Shown here piece after piece: positions 15,670-22,096 of a DNA stretch of 22,096 nucleotides. Each line of letters starts with the position of its first letter. The stretch's first letter is position 1. The translations under genes were made by a program, and so were the position numbers. Under the pieces are notes generated by a model. That model was not told where the DNA came from, did no database searches, and saw only the letters and a program-made list of their open reading frames with translations. Source of the stretch: Salaquimonas sp041736675 (GTDB lineage Bacteria > Pseudomonadota > Alphaproteobacteria > Rhizobiales > Rhizobiaceae); NCBI GenBank assembly GCA_041736675.1, contig JBGSTD010000028.1, positions 1-22,096 of the forward strand, written 5' to 3'.

Positions 15670-17091
15670 ATGACAACCGGACTTCCTGATGAACTGCTCG
15701 CCCGCTTCAGGGACATCGTCGGCGCCTCCAATTCGCTTGGCGAAAAGGATGATCTGACACGCTACACCCATGAAAACCGGGATATCTATGTTGGAACTAC
15801 GCCGCTGGTTCTAAAACCTGCCAATACCAATGAAGTGGCGGCGATCATGAAACTGGCCCATCAGAGCGGAACAGCAATTATTCCCCAAGGTGGACACACC
15901 GGCCATGCGGCAGGGGCAGTACCTGATGAGGTTGGCAACCAAATTGTGGTTTCTCTGGAGCGAATGAACAATATCCGTGACATTGATCTTGAGGGCAATA
16001 CGGCGATTGTTGAAGCCGGCGTAGTCCTGCAGTCACTGCAAGAAATGGCTGACCGCCACGAGAGACTTTTTCCGTTGGCACTGGCATCCCAGGGCTCGTG
16101 CCAGATCGGCGGGAATATTTCGACCAATGCGGGCGGCGTTGGTGTCATTTCCCATGGCAATACGCGCGACATGATTTTGGGGCTTGAAGTGGTAACCCCG
16201 CAGGGTGAAATCTGGGACGGACTTCGGCGTCTGAAAAAAGACAATACCGGCTATGATCTGCGTGATCTGTTCATCGGCGCCGAGGGAACATTGGGCATCA
16301 TCACGGCAGCTGTCGTCAAACTGTTTCCAAAACCAAGAGGCAGGATTGCGGCATTTGCCGGCATGGTTTCCCCAAAGGCTGCACTAACGCTGTTGCAGCT
16401 TGCGCTGGAAAAAGCCGGCAAATCCGTAACCGGGTTCGAGTTCATGCCAAGACTGGGAATTGAGGCGGTCCTCAACCATTTTCCGGTGCACAAGGATCCG
16501 CTTTCCGCTCCCCACCCCTGGTATGTCCTGATGGAAATATCATCCGGGCGTTCAGAGGCTGATGCTATTGAACTGGCGCAAAGCATCCTGGCGGAAGCAC
16601 TCGAAAATGGCACTATTGCTGATGCGGTGGTCTCGCAAAACGAGGCCCAGCGCAATGCCTTTTGGGCTATCCGCGAGACAATGCCTTCCAGCCAGAAATT
16701 CGAGGGTGGCTCCATCAAGAATGATGTTTCTGTGCCAGTGCACCTGGTTCCCGATTTTCTCAGGCGCGCCGACAAGGCGATTGCCGGTTATATGCCGCAA
16801 GCGCGGGTCTTTTCATTCGGCCATATGGGCGACGGCAACATCCATTACAATATCAGCCAGCCAAAGGGCGGTGACACGCCGGCATTTCTGGCGCACCGTG
16901 AGCGGATCAATGAAGTGGTCAATGAAGTTGTGCTGTCGCTCAACGGGTCGATTTCCGCCGAACACGGTATCGGCAAACTGAAGCGCGATCTTTTGGCGAA
17001 AACCAAATCCGGCGTCGAGATGGAAATGATGCGGGCCATCAAGAAAGCGCTTGATCCCAAGGGAATCATGAACCCCGGCAAAGTGGTTTGA
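15670..17091 (+). CDS. FAD-binding oxidoreductase, GlcD / D-2-hydroxyacid dehydrogenase-like
   Basis: A 473-residue protein of the VAO/PCMH FAD family, which oxidises 2-hydroxy acids such as D-lactate, glycolate or D-2-hydroxyglutarate. The FAD-binding domain has PQGGHTGHAAGAV (residues 74-86), the IGGNISTNAGGVGVISHGNTRD segment and LFIGAEGTLGIIT. The C-terminal FAD-oxidase domain has FSFGHMGDGNIHYN and the SAEHGIGKLKRDLL signature near the end; the His and Glu of this motif bind substrate or metal in homologues. The substrate cannot be told from these motifs. It lacks an iron-sulfur partner here (no glcE or glcF), so a single-subunit enzyme is expected. It shares an operon with the Sua5 gene. 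Confidence 0.9.
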   Translation: MTTGLPDELLARFRDIVGASNSLGEKDDLTRYTHENRDIYVGTTPLVLKPANTNEVAAIMKLAHQSGTAIIPQGGHTGHAAGAVPDEVGNQIVVSLERMNNIRDIDLEGNTAIVEAGVVLQSLQEMADRHERLFPLALASQGSCQIGGNISTNAGGVGVISHGNTRDMILGLEVVTPQGEIWDGLRRLKKDNTGYDLRDLFIGAEGTLGIITAAVVKLFPKPRGRIAAFAGMVSPKAALTLLQLALEKAGKSVTGFEFMPRLGIEAVLNHFPVHKDPLSAPHPWYVLMEISSGRSEADAIELAQSILAEALENGTIADAVVSQNEAQRNAFWAIRETMPSSQKFEGGSIKNDVSVPVHLVPDFLRRADKAIAGYMPQARVFSFGHMGDGNIHYNISQPKGGDTPAFLAHRERINEVVNEVVLSLNGSISAEHGIGKLKRDLLAKTKSGVEMEMMRAIKKALDPKGIMNPGKVV

Positions 17092-17194
17092 AATCCTACA
17101 CCGCCAAAGCCTCGCTGCAACGCTTTGAAATCAATTCTTACTGGTTCGTTACACCCGGTAATAGTTCAATAACCACACATTGCAGTAACGAAGG

Positions 17195-17218
17195 ATTCAC
17201 CCTCTTCCTTAAGTGAAT
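17195..17218. repeat. Inverted repeat upstream of DUF6101 gene
   Basis: ATTCAC (17195-17200) and GTGAAT (17213-17218) are inverted around 12 bases, in the 243-base gap after the FAD oxidase gene. It could be a dimer-binding site; nothing else supports this. Confidence 0.3.
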
Positions 17219-17334
17219 ATCGCCTTCCCTCGTCTATATTTTCCTCAACACGGAACAATAAAAACAACAATACCGTGGGATCGGAAGCACCGGCAACAGA
17301 TCGGGCTCTGAAGGGAAACAGGAAGGCATTTAAC

Positions 17335-17901
17335 ATGGTCAACGAGACCCATACCCCATCGAGTGTGGCGGAAAGCAAACAGGCTTTTTTTCGTCTGGAT
17401 CCATATGCAATCACTGAGCGTATCTCGTTCAGCAAGGGACATATGAACTTTACCCTAGACCGAACCGGCGTATCAGTGAAAATGGCTTTGCCGAAAAGCG
17501 GCCTGCCTCTTTCATTTGCCCTGCCGACCCGCTCGTTCAAGGGCATTGCGGCAAAGGCAGTAGAACATGCTGACGGCAGCAAGACAGTTTCGCTCGAATT
17601 GCATCACAGTGATCCCGAACTCTGCATTCCGGTTCTGATTGCAGACAACCTTGATGACATCGCAGCGGACTGGCATTCATGGAGCCGGTTGATGAAGCTG
17701 CCTATGCTGATCACGGGTGAAGATGGCCTGTCGAAGCCAATTCGCGATGAACTGGGAATGGTGATGCTGGAAGACCCTATTGCGCGCCGCAAGCGGATAA
17801 CCGCATACAAGCCGCGCCCATGGTTTTTGAAGCGCCGCAAAATGGGTGTTGTCGGACCTGTGATAAAAATCACAGCCAACGAGATAATCGCCAGGGTATA
17901 A
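17335..17901 (+). CDS. DUF6101 family protein
   Basis: A 188-residue protein of a family confined, as far as I know, to Hyphomicrobiales-type alphaproteobacteria; no function is known. Matching parts are RLDPYAITERISF near the N-terminus, VSLELHHSDPELCIPVLIAD, DDIAADWHSWSRLMKLPMLI in the middle, and a very basic end (RRKRITAYKPRPWFLKRRK) closing with NEIIARV. It has no signal peptide or membrane helix. The start ATG 17335 has AGGAAGG 7 bases upstream; an in-frame GTG at 17275 is rejected because it lacks such a site. It is convergent with ubiA across a repeat-rich block. Confidence 0.85.
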   Translation: MVNETHTPSSVAESKQAFFRLDPYAITERISFSKGHMNFTLDRTGVSVKMALPKSGLPLSFALPTRSFKGIAAKAVEHADGSKTVSLELHHSDPELCIPVLIADNLDDIAADWHSWSRLMKLPMLITGEDGLSKPIRDELGMVMLEDPIARRKRITAYKPRPWFLKRRKMGVVGPVIKITANEIIARV

Positions 17902-17910
17902 GAACATCAA

Positions 17911-17992
17911 GACGAAGGTTTTCGTCGGGAACAAAAATTTGGGGGACCAACCCCATAGGGTGGCATCAGCTGTTAGCTGTATAAGGCCACCC
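17911..17992 (+). terminator. Cluster of three hairpins after the DUF6101 gene
   Basis: Three stem-loops follow the stop codon. First: GACGAA GGTT TTCGTC (17911-17926). Second: GGGG (17941-17944) with CCCC (17951-17954). Third is nested: GGGTGGC (17958-17964) pairs with GCCACCC (17986-17992), enclosing CAGCT GTT AGCTG (17967-17979). They probably end transcription or protect the 3' end between convergent genes. None has a clean T-run, so factor-independent termination is not certain. Confidence 0.5.
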
Positions 17993-17997
17993 GCCCA

Positions 17998-18133
17998 ATT
18001 ATATAATCGCTCGCAAGAGCCTGCGGCTCGCTCACTCCGCTTCGCGGGTCGCTCTTCGCTCCCAATCATTATATAGTCGCTCGCAAGAGCCTGCGGCTCG
18101 CTCACTCCGCTTCGCGGGTCGCTCTTCGCTCCC
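17998..18133. repeat. 66-base tandem repeat, two near-identical copies plus a fragment
   Basis: Copy 1 is 17998-18063 and copy 2 is 18068-18133, offset 70 bases with one mismatch (A18006 against G18076). A truncated third copy (TAATCGCTCGCA) follows at 18143-18154. Each unit has small hairpins: GAGCC TGC GGCTC (18017-18029 in copy 1) and CGC TTC GCG. The unit is GC-rich and Ser/Arg-like in composition, unlike neighbouring sequence. It looks like a dispersed intergenic repeat that duplicated recently. Confidence 0.9.
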
Positions 18134-18164
18134 TTTCTTTTCTAATCGCTCGCATGCTGACACC

Positions 18165-18291
18165 GTCATCCTCGGGCTTGTCCCGAGGATCTAGTCAGGT
18201 TCAAAGACTTACACTGGTCAGATTGGAAAAAACCGTGGCCACAATAATACCATCAACCTGCTTGGATCCTCGGGACAAGCCCAAGGATGAC
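18165..18291. repeat. Inverted pair of REP-like palindromes
   Basis: The left arm 18165-18191 and right arm 18265-18291 are 27 bases each and inverted with one mismatch, around 73 bases. Each arm is itself a near palindrome: CCTCGGG, five-base loop, CCCGAGG. I know GTCATCCTCGGGCTTG..CCCGAGGAT as a widespread intergenic repeat of alphaproteobacteria. The doublet resembles a REP pair (BIME-like). It may bind a protein, shield mRNA ends, or be moved by a RAYT-type transposase; no such transposase is in the window. Confidence 0.85.
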
Positions 18292-18307
18292 GCGCATGTA
18301 ACGCATT

Positions 18308-19342
18308 TCAATTGGCCAGCACTGAAGCAAACAATCCCAAAAACAACAACCAGCCAAAGCCGGAATTGGATTTGAACAGGCGAAGACTATTTGCCGGATC
18401 GTGAGAGCTGAAAGAATTGACCTGCCAGGCGAGGTGCATAGCCCCGAGGCCAAGGCCGATCCACGCAGGCCAGCTGACACCCGTCAGATAAAAAGAAAGG
18501 CCGAACAGAACCACGGCTGCACCATAAAGAAGAACCAGCGCGGTCTTCGTCTTTTCGGCAAACAGGCGCGCCGTCGATTTGACCCCGACGAGGGCATCGT
18601 CCTCGATGTCCTGATAGGCGTAGATCGTGTCATAGGCGATGACCCAGCAGATGCTGCCGAGATAGAGCATGGCCGGCGGGAAAAACATCTGCGGAAACTG
18701 GAAATAGGTTCCCAGTCCGGTTGACCAGCCATTGGCCATGACCGAAGTCCATCCTACCCATGCACCCCAGGAAAATGCCAGCCCCAGAAATAGCTGCGGC
18801 CACCATGTGATGCGTTTCATGAAAGGATAGACAAGGATGGTAATCACAGAGACCAGCCCGACAATGATCGTTGTGAAATTGAACTGCAAGAGAATGACAA
18901 GGCCAACAAGCATTTGCAGCACAAGAAAGATGGTAGCCTGTTTTCGTGTTACCCTGCCCGATGGCAATGGTCTTGAGCGCGTTCGGGCTACTTTCTCGTC
19001 AATATCCTGATCGACCAGATCATTGTAGGTGCACCCTGCTCCGCGCATGACAAAGGCGCCGAGAAAGAAAAGAACGAGATAGGGCAGCAGAAATTCGTTT
19101 GTCAAAATACGCCAGACGATCTCAAGAAGCGGACTGCCTTCGCCAACCAGACCGGCGGCCGCACTGTTGAGGTAGGCAATCGCCAACATCAGCGACCACC
19201 AGCAGGGCCACATCAGCAGCTTCCAGCCAATTGGACGCTCCCACCGCGCCAATTGAGCAAAGGGCCACAGGCTCTCTGGCAGAAAGCGGTGAACCCAGCT
19301 TCCCTTTAGCGCGTCGGCAACCATTTTGTTTTGATCGTTCAT
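18308..19342 (-). CDS. ubiA: 4-hydroxybenzoate polyprenyltransferase
   Basis: A 344-residue integral membrane prenyltransferase that joins the polyprenyl chain to 4-hydroxybenzoate in ubiquinone synthesis. The first Asp-rich motif binding Mg-diphosphate is NDLVDQDID (residues 107-115), followed by RTRSRPLPSG, and the second is YDTIYAYQDIEDD in the latter half. About eight hydrophobic helices are visible. The N-terminus WVHRFLPESLWPFAQLARWERPIGWKL matches rhizobial UbiA. ATG 19342 is preferred; the frame stays open to a codon at 19519 but the extra 59 residues do not belong to the family and would overlap purD. No strong ribosome site is seen. It is divergent from purD, with 160 bases between. 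Confidence 0.93.
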   Translation of the reverse strand: MNDQNKMVADALKGSWVHRFLPESLWPFAQLARWERPIGWKLLMWPCWWSLMLAIAYLNSAAAGLVGEGSPLLEIVWRILTNEFLLPYLVLFFLGAFVMRGAGCTYNDLVDQDIDEKVARTRSRPLPSGRVTRKQATIFLVLQMLVGLVILLQFNFTTIIVGLVSVITILVYPFMKRITWWPQLFLGLAFSWGAWVGWTSVMANGWSTGLGTYFQFPQMFFPPAMLYLGSICWVIAYDTIYAYQDIEDDALVGVKSTARLFAEKTKTALVLLYGAAVVLFGLSFYLTGVSWPAWIGLGLGAMHLAWQVNSFSSHDPANSLRLFKSNSGFGWLLFLGLFASVLAN

Positions 19343-19502
19343 GCGTCGGTTGTGGATTTTGAGGGCAGATTCGTCAAGGACAATTAAGGGTGCAGATTGC
19401 AAGTCTCGAAGAAGGCCAGCTTTTCGTGGAAACTTCCCTCGAAGCTTTGCTTGCCGGGCTCTGCAATGATAGACAGGGACAAAAGCCACAACAGGACACC
19501 CA

Positions 19503-20780
19503 ATGGACATCTTACTCATCGGCTCGGGCGGGCGCGAACATGCGCTGGCGTGGAAACTTACCCAATCATTGCACTGCGATGAACTCTATTGCGCGCCCGG
19601 CAATGCCGGGATTGCCCAACATGCGATCTGCGTTGCGCTCGATATCATGGACAATCAGGCGATAGTCGATTTTTGCCGGGACAAGCAAATCGGCTTTGTT
19701 GTCGTTGGACCGGAGCAGCCTCTTGTGAACGGACTTGTGGATGCGCTCGATACTGCCGGAATAGCCGCTTTCGGACCGACTGCCTATGCCGCCCAGCTTG
19801 AAGGGTCCAAAGGCTTCACCAAGGATCTTTGTACTGAATTCAACATTCCAACAGCAGCCTATCAGCGCTTCAACAATGCACCGAAAGCCAAAATGTATGT
19901 GCGCCAGCAAGGCGTACCCATTGTCATCAAGGCAGATGGTCTGGCGGCAGGCAAGGGCGTGATCGTTGCCATGACGCTTGATGAGGCGCTCGACGCGATC
20001 GACATGTGTTTTGAAGGCTCGTTTGGCGAAGCAGGCGCGGAAGTTGTAGTGGAAGCCTTCCTTGAAGGCGAAGAAGCGAGCCTCTTTGCCATTTGCGACG
20101 GGCAAACCGCCATGCTGGTTGGCACAGCCCAAGATCACAAGCGGGTCGGCGATGGTGATACCGGTCCCAATACCGGCGGCATGGGCGCCTATTCACCCGC
20201 CGCGGTTTTGACGCAGGAACTGATTGACGAGGTAATGAGCGGCATCATCGTGCCTACACTTGCGGGGATGCATCACCGGGGGCACCCGTTCAAGGGCATC
20301 CTCTATGCCGGACTGATGCTTACAACCGACGGGCCGCAACTGATCGAGTACAATGCCCGCTTCGGTGATCCCGAATGCCAGGTTCTAATGCCCCGCCTCA
20401 AGTCCGATCTTGTAGAGCTATTGTTGGCAGCAGCGAGCGGCAATCTGATGGACATCGAAGATCTGGAATGGGACAATCGCTCGGCGCTGACGGTTGCCCT
20501 TTGCTCGAAAGGCTATCCCGGCAACTATGAAAAGAATACGCCAATCCATGGCGTTGAGGCTGCCGAAAAAACTGGCGCGCTGGTCTTTCATGCAGGCACG
20601 GCAGAAAAAGACGGGCAATTGGTGGCGATTGGTGGCAGGGTGCTCAATGTCACGGGTTTTGGCGACACCATCACCAGCGCACAAAAGGCCGCCTACAAGG
20701 CGGTAGACCAGATTGAATGGATTAACGGCTTTTGCCGCCGCGACATCGGCTGGCGGGCCATTCAACGCGAAACACAGTGA
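19503..20780 (+). CDS. purD: Phosphoribosylamine-glycine ligase (GAR synthetase)
   Basis: A 425-residue ATP-grasp enzyme, normal length, that joins glycine to 5-phosphoribosylamine in the second step of purine synthesis. The N-terminal domain starts ILLIGSGGREHALAWKL, and GPEQPLVNGLVD is typical. The ATP-grasp core has GVPIVIKADGLAAGKGV (from about residue 136), the loop VGDGDTGPNTGGMGAYSP, and the metal-binding EYNARFGDPECQ. The C-terminal domain ends with GRVLNVTGFG. An AGGA box lies about 7 bases before ATG 19503. The small membrane gene follows 12 bases downstream and is likely co-transcribed. Confidence 0.96.
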   Translation: MDILLIGSGGREHALAWKLTQSLHCDELYCAPGNAGIAQHAICVALDIMDNQAIVDFCRDKQIGFVVVGPEQPLVNGLVDALDTAGIAAFGPTAYAAQLEGSKGFTKDLCTEFNIPTAAYQRFNNAPKAKMYVRQQGVPIVIKADGLAAGKGVIVAMTLDEALDAIDMCFEGSFGEAGAEVVVEAFLEGEEASLFAICDGQTAMLVGTAQDHKRVGDGDTGPNTGGMGAYSPAAVLTQELIDEVMSGIIVPTLAGMHHRGHPFKGILYAGLMLTTDGPQLIEYNARFGDPECQVLMPRLKSDLVELLLAAASGNLMDIEDLEWDNRSALTVALCSKGYPGNYEKNTPIHGVEAAEKTGALVFHAGTAEKDGQLVAIGGRVLNVTGFGDTITSAQKAAYKAVDQIEWINGFCRRDIGWRAIQRETQ

Positions 20781-20792
20781 GCGGGAAACCAA

Positions 20793-21203
20793 ATGACGCT
20801 GATCAAGATTATTCACCTTTTGGCGCTGATGTTCGGCTCGGTTGCCAGCCTTGGCAATATCTACATCATGCTCGCCAAAGGCCCGCATGATCTTGATGCA
20901 CCGGGCTATACCAACATGCTGCGCAAAATGTATCGCCTCACCGCCCTTGGTGCGATCATTGTTTTATGGGCGAGCGGGCTGATCCTGCTTTTAGGCGGCT
21001 TTAACGGCGCAATGCCCGGCACGGCCTTTCACATCAAACTGCTGTTTGTGCTGATCCTGACGCTGATCGTTCTGTTCCTGAATTTCATGGCACCCGGCTG
21101 GGCGCGGCGCGGCGGACCGCCGTCCTATGTCCCTGCCCTGCACTGGATCGGCGCAAGCTGCCTGCTGCTCACGGTGATTTTTGCAGGCTTGGCGTTCGGG
21201 TGA
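20793..21203 (+). CDS. Four-helix integral membrane protein of unknown function
   Basis: A 136-residue protein with four hydrophobic segments at about residues 4-26, 48-68, 80-101 and 113-135, and a short basic loop (WARRGGPP) between helices 3 and 4. A histidine sits in the first helix (IKIIHLLALMFG) and another before the fourth (PALHWIGAS), which recalls small haem- or copper-associated membrane families such as CopD/HemJ-like proteins, but there is no firm match. GCGGGAAA upstream of ATG 20793 is a weak ribosome site. It lies 12 bases after purD. Function unknown. Confidence 0.75.
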   Translation: MTLIKIIHLLALMFGSVASLGNIYIMLAKGPHDLDAPGYTNMLRKMYRLTALGAIIVLWASGLILLLGGFNGAMPGTAFHIKLLFVLILTLIVLFLNFMAPGWARRGGPPSYVPALHWIGASCLLLTVIFAGLAFG

Positions 21204-21303
21204 ACGGCTTGCAGCGTTCGTCATTTGCCTATTGGACACAATCTGCAACACGCCATGCAAATGGGTATGAATTTTCACCGATCGGCAACAACTTCTTTTA
21301 GCT

Positions 21304-21738
21304 TCATACGTTGGCTTGGTGCTTGGTCGTGCATTTCACCTTGGCACCCCAAGTCCCTGGTTTGTTGTCCAACGCACCATAAGAGTTGGTGATCCCTGCA
21401 AAATAGCCCTGACTGCATATCTCGCGATTGAAAAAATCACGAAGGGTATTTTGCACCAGTACATCATCTGTGCTGTTAGAACTTAGTGGAGCACCCGGGC
21501 GAGTTATCTCGGTTCCATATCCACGCAGCAAACCATCCCAGACGAAAACGATATCATAAATTTGTCCATCTTCTGCAGTGTAGGTAAACTCCTGCCGGCC
21601 GCTTAAACCCATTCCCTTCGACGCCGGGTCAATTTGAGATCGGCTCTCACCAGCAGATGACAGACTGTCAGGTTCTAAAGTTGTGCATGCGGTCAACATA
21701 AAAGTACACAAGGCCGTGATAATTATTTTCACTTTCAT
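21304..21738 (-). CDS. Small lipoprotein of unknown function
   Basis: A 144-residue protein with a lipoprotein signal: KVKIIITALCTFMLTAC, with lipobox LTAC and lipidated Cys18. The mature part has two more cysteines (in REICSQ and VKCTTK) that could form a disulfide, a beta-rich core EFTYTAEDGQIYDIVFVWDG, and a Ser-rich stretch after the lipid site. Most likely attached to a membrane facing the periplasm. ATG 21738 is preferred over TTG 21741; GTAGGA, which is the end of glyS, lies about 8 bases upstream, so translation may be coupled to glyS. Codon use looks more AT-rich than neighbours. No family recognised; may be lineage-specific. Confidence 0.7.
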   Translation of the reverse strand: MKVKIIITALCTFMLTACTTLEPDSLSSAGESRSQIDPASKGMGLSGRQEFTYTAEDGQIYDIVFVWDGLLRGYGTEITRPGAPLSSNSTDDVLVQNTLRDFFNREICSQGYFAGITNSYGALDNKPGTWGAKVKCTTKHQANV

Positions 21739-21742
21739 CAAT

Positions 21743-22096
21743 TCATCCTACAATCTTGCTCAAGTCCGCAACCGTTGCCGTTGCTGCCCTGATGCGGGCA
21801 AGTAGCGCCAGACGGTTTGCCCGGATTTTATCGTCCTCATGGTTCACCAGCACATTTTCGAAGAAAGCATCAATCGGCGCGCGAAGGGTTGCAAGACGGC
21901 TCATGGCCTCATCATAATTTTCTGCTGCGACCGCATTGGCGGCCAGCTTCTCGACATCCTGCAGGGTTTCAAAAAGCGCCCTCTCACAGTCGTTCTGCAG
22001 CAGGTTCGCTGAGACTTCGCTGGCGACGGTCGTGCCCTTTTTTTCCTCGGCGCCAAGAATGTTCGCCGCTCTTCTATAACCCTGTACAAGGTTCTC
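21743..22096 (-). CDS. glyS: Glycine-tRNA ligase beta subunit (C-terminal part; 5' end outside window)
   Basis: The last 117 residues of GlyS, open to the right edge. The beta subunit of tetrameric glycyl-tRNA synthetase binds the tRNA anticodon and acceptor; the visible piece is the DALR-like helical anticodon-binding end. Typical sequence: NLVQGYRRAANIL, LRAPIDAFFENVLVNHED, and the near-invariant end RANRLALLARIRAATATVADLSKIVG. The catalytic alpha subunit gene glyQ should lie upstream, outside the window. The stop is 4 bases from the lipoprotein start. Confidence 0.93.
   Translation of the reverse strand, partial: ENLVQGYRRAANILGAEEKKGTTVASEVSANLLQNDCERALFETLQDVEKLAANAVAAENYDEAMSRLATLRAPIDAFFENVLVNHEDDKIRANRLALLARIRAATATVADLSKIVG

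Larger units (their letters stand above)
17902..18307. other. Non-coding, repeat-rich block between convergent genes
   Basis: These 406 bases separate the ends of the DUF6101 gene (plus) and ubiA (minus). They hold, in order, a cluster of three hairpins, a 66-base tandem duplication with a truncated third copy, and a pair of inverted REP-like palindromes. Frames that cross it are made of repeat sequence and lack ribosome sites. I see no gene in it. Confidence 0.8.

Noticed and set aside
17677..18105. 142-residue minus-strand open frame
   Set aside because: Built from the tandem repeat and the antisense of the DUF6101 gene; its beginning encodes repeat sequence.
17998..18154. Possible CRISPR array
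   Set aside because: Only two full copies with 4 bases between them and no spacer-like units; no cas genes in the window.
18154..18375. 73-residue plus-strand open frame beginning MLTPSSSGLSRGSS
   Set aside because: This peptide is the translation of the REP-like palindrome, a common false gene in alphaproteobacteria, and its end runs into antisense ubiA.
19343..19519. N-terminal extension of UbiA to 19519
   Set aside because: The extra 59 residues have no similarity to the family, would overlap purD, and ATG 19342 gives the normal N-terminus.

Overview
The window looks like a core chromosomal segment from an alphaproteobacterium of the Hyphomicrobiales (Rhizobiales), with moderate GC by eye. 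The evidence is gene content and order: fabI / histidine phosphatase / aroC / ribB / secreted FG-GAP protein / HDAC-like deacetylase / xseB / tlyA / RlmD-like methyltransferase, then tsaC-sua5 / FAD oxidase / DUF6101 / ubiA / purD. Two tiny lysine-rich proteins of a rhizobial type support this. A lower-GC marine member of the order would fit, but that is a guess.

Layout. 1-1192 (minus) holds the 3' part of a TadG-like pilus-assembly protein that runs off the left edge. 1468-7607 (plus) is a housekeeping run: fatty acid elongation (fabI), a phosphatase, chorismate synthesis (aroC), riboflavin synthesis (ribB with a cysteine-free GTP-cyclohydrolase-like tail), an exported FG-GAP protein, an amidohydrolase of the histone deacetylase family, and exonuclease VII small subunit. 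7752-8970 holds a SCO1 copper chaperone, a 44-residue membrane protein and a small secreted protein, at the place where many rhizobia carry dxs. 9030-11013 is an overlapping pair of RNA methyltransferase genes (tlyA and an RlmD-type gene). 11020-11385 (minus) holds two 46-residue basic proteins, followed by a YjbR-like gene on plus.

11941-14497 (minus) is a two-gene fatty acyl-CoA operon: a 591-residue acyl-CoA dehydrogenase and a crotonase-fold protein with an isomerase-like active site. Its upstream region has a perfect 7-2-7 palindrome resembling LiuR-type MerR operators. 14682-17901 (plus) holds tRNA t6A synthesis (tsaC/sua5), a GlcD-like FAD oxidase and DUF6101. 17902-18307, between convergent genes, is a 406-base non-coding block with three hairpins, a near-perfect 66-base tandem repeat and a 27-base inverted pair of REP-like palindromes. 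It is the most structured part of the window. ubiA (minus) and purD (plus) then diverge, followed by a four-helix membrane protein, an orphan lipoprotein (minus) and the 3' end of glyS (minus), which leaves at the right edge.

No rRNA, tRNA, CRISPR array, insertion sequence or phage gene was recognised. I see no clear novel multi-gene system. The best leads are the repeat block, the small proteins, the altered dxs locus, the cysteine-free RibB tail and the acyl-CoA operon with its operator.
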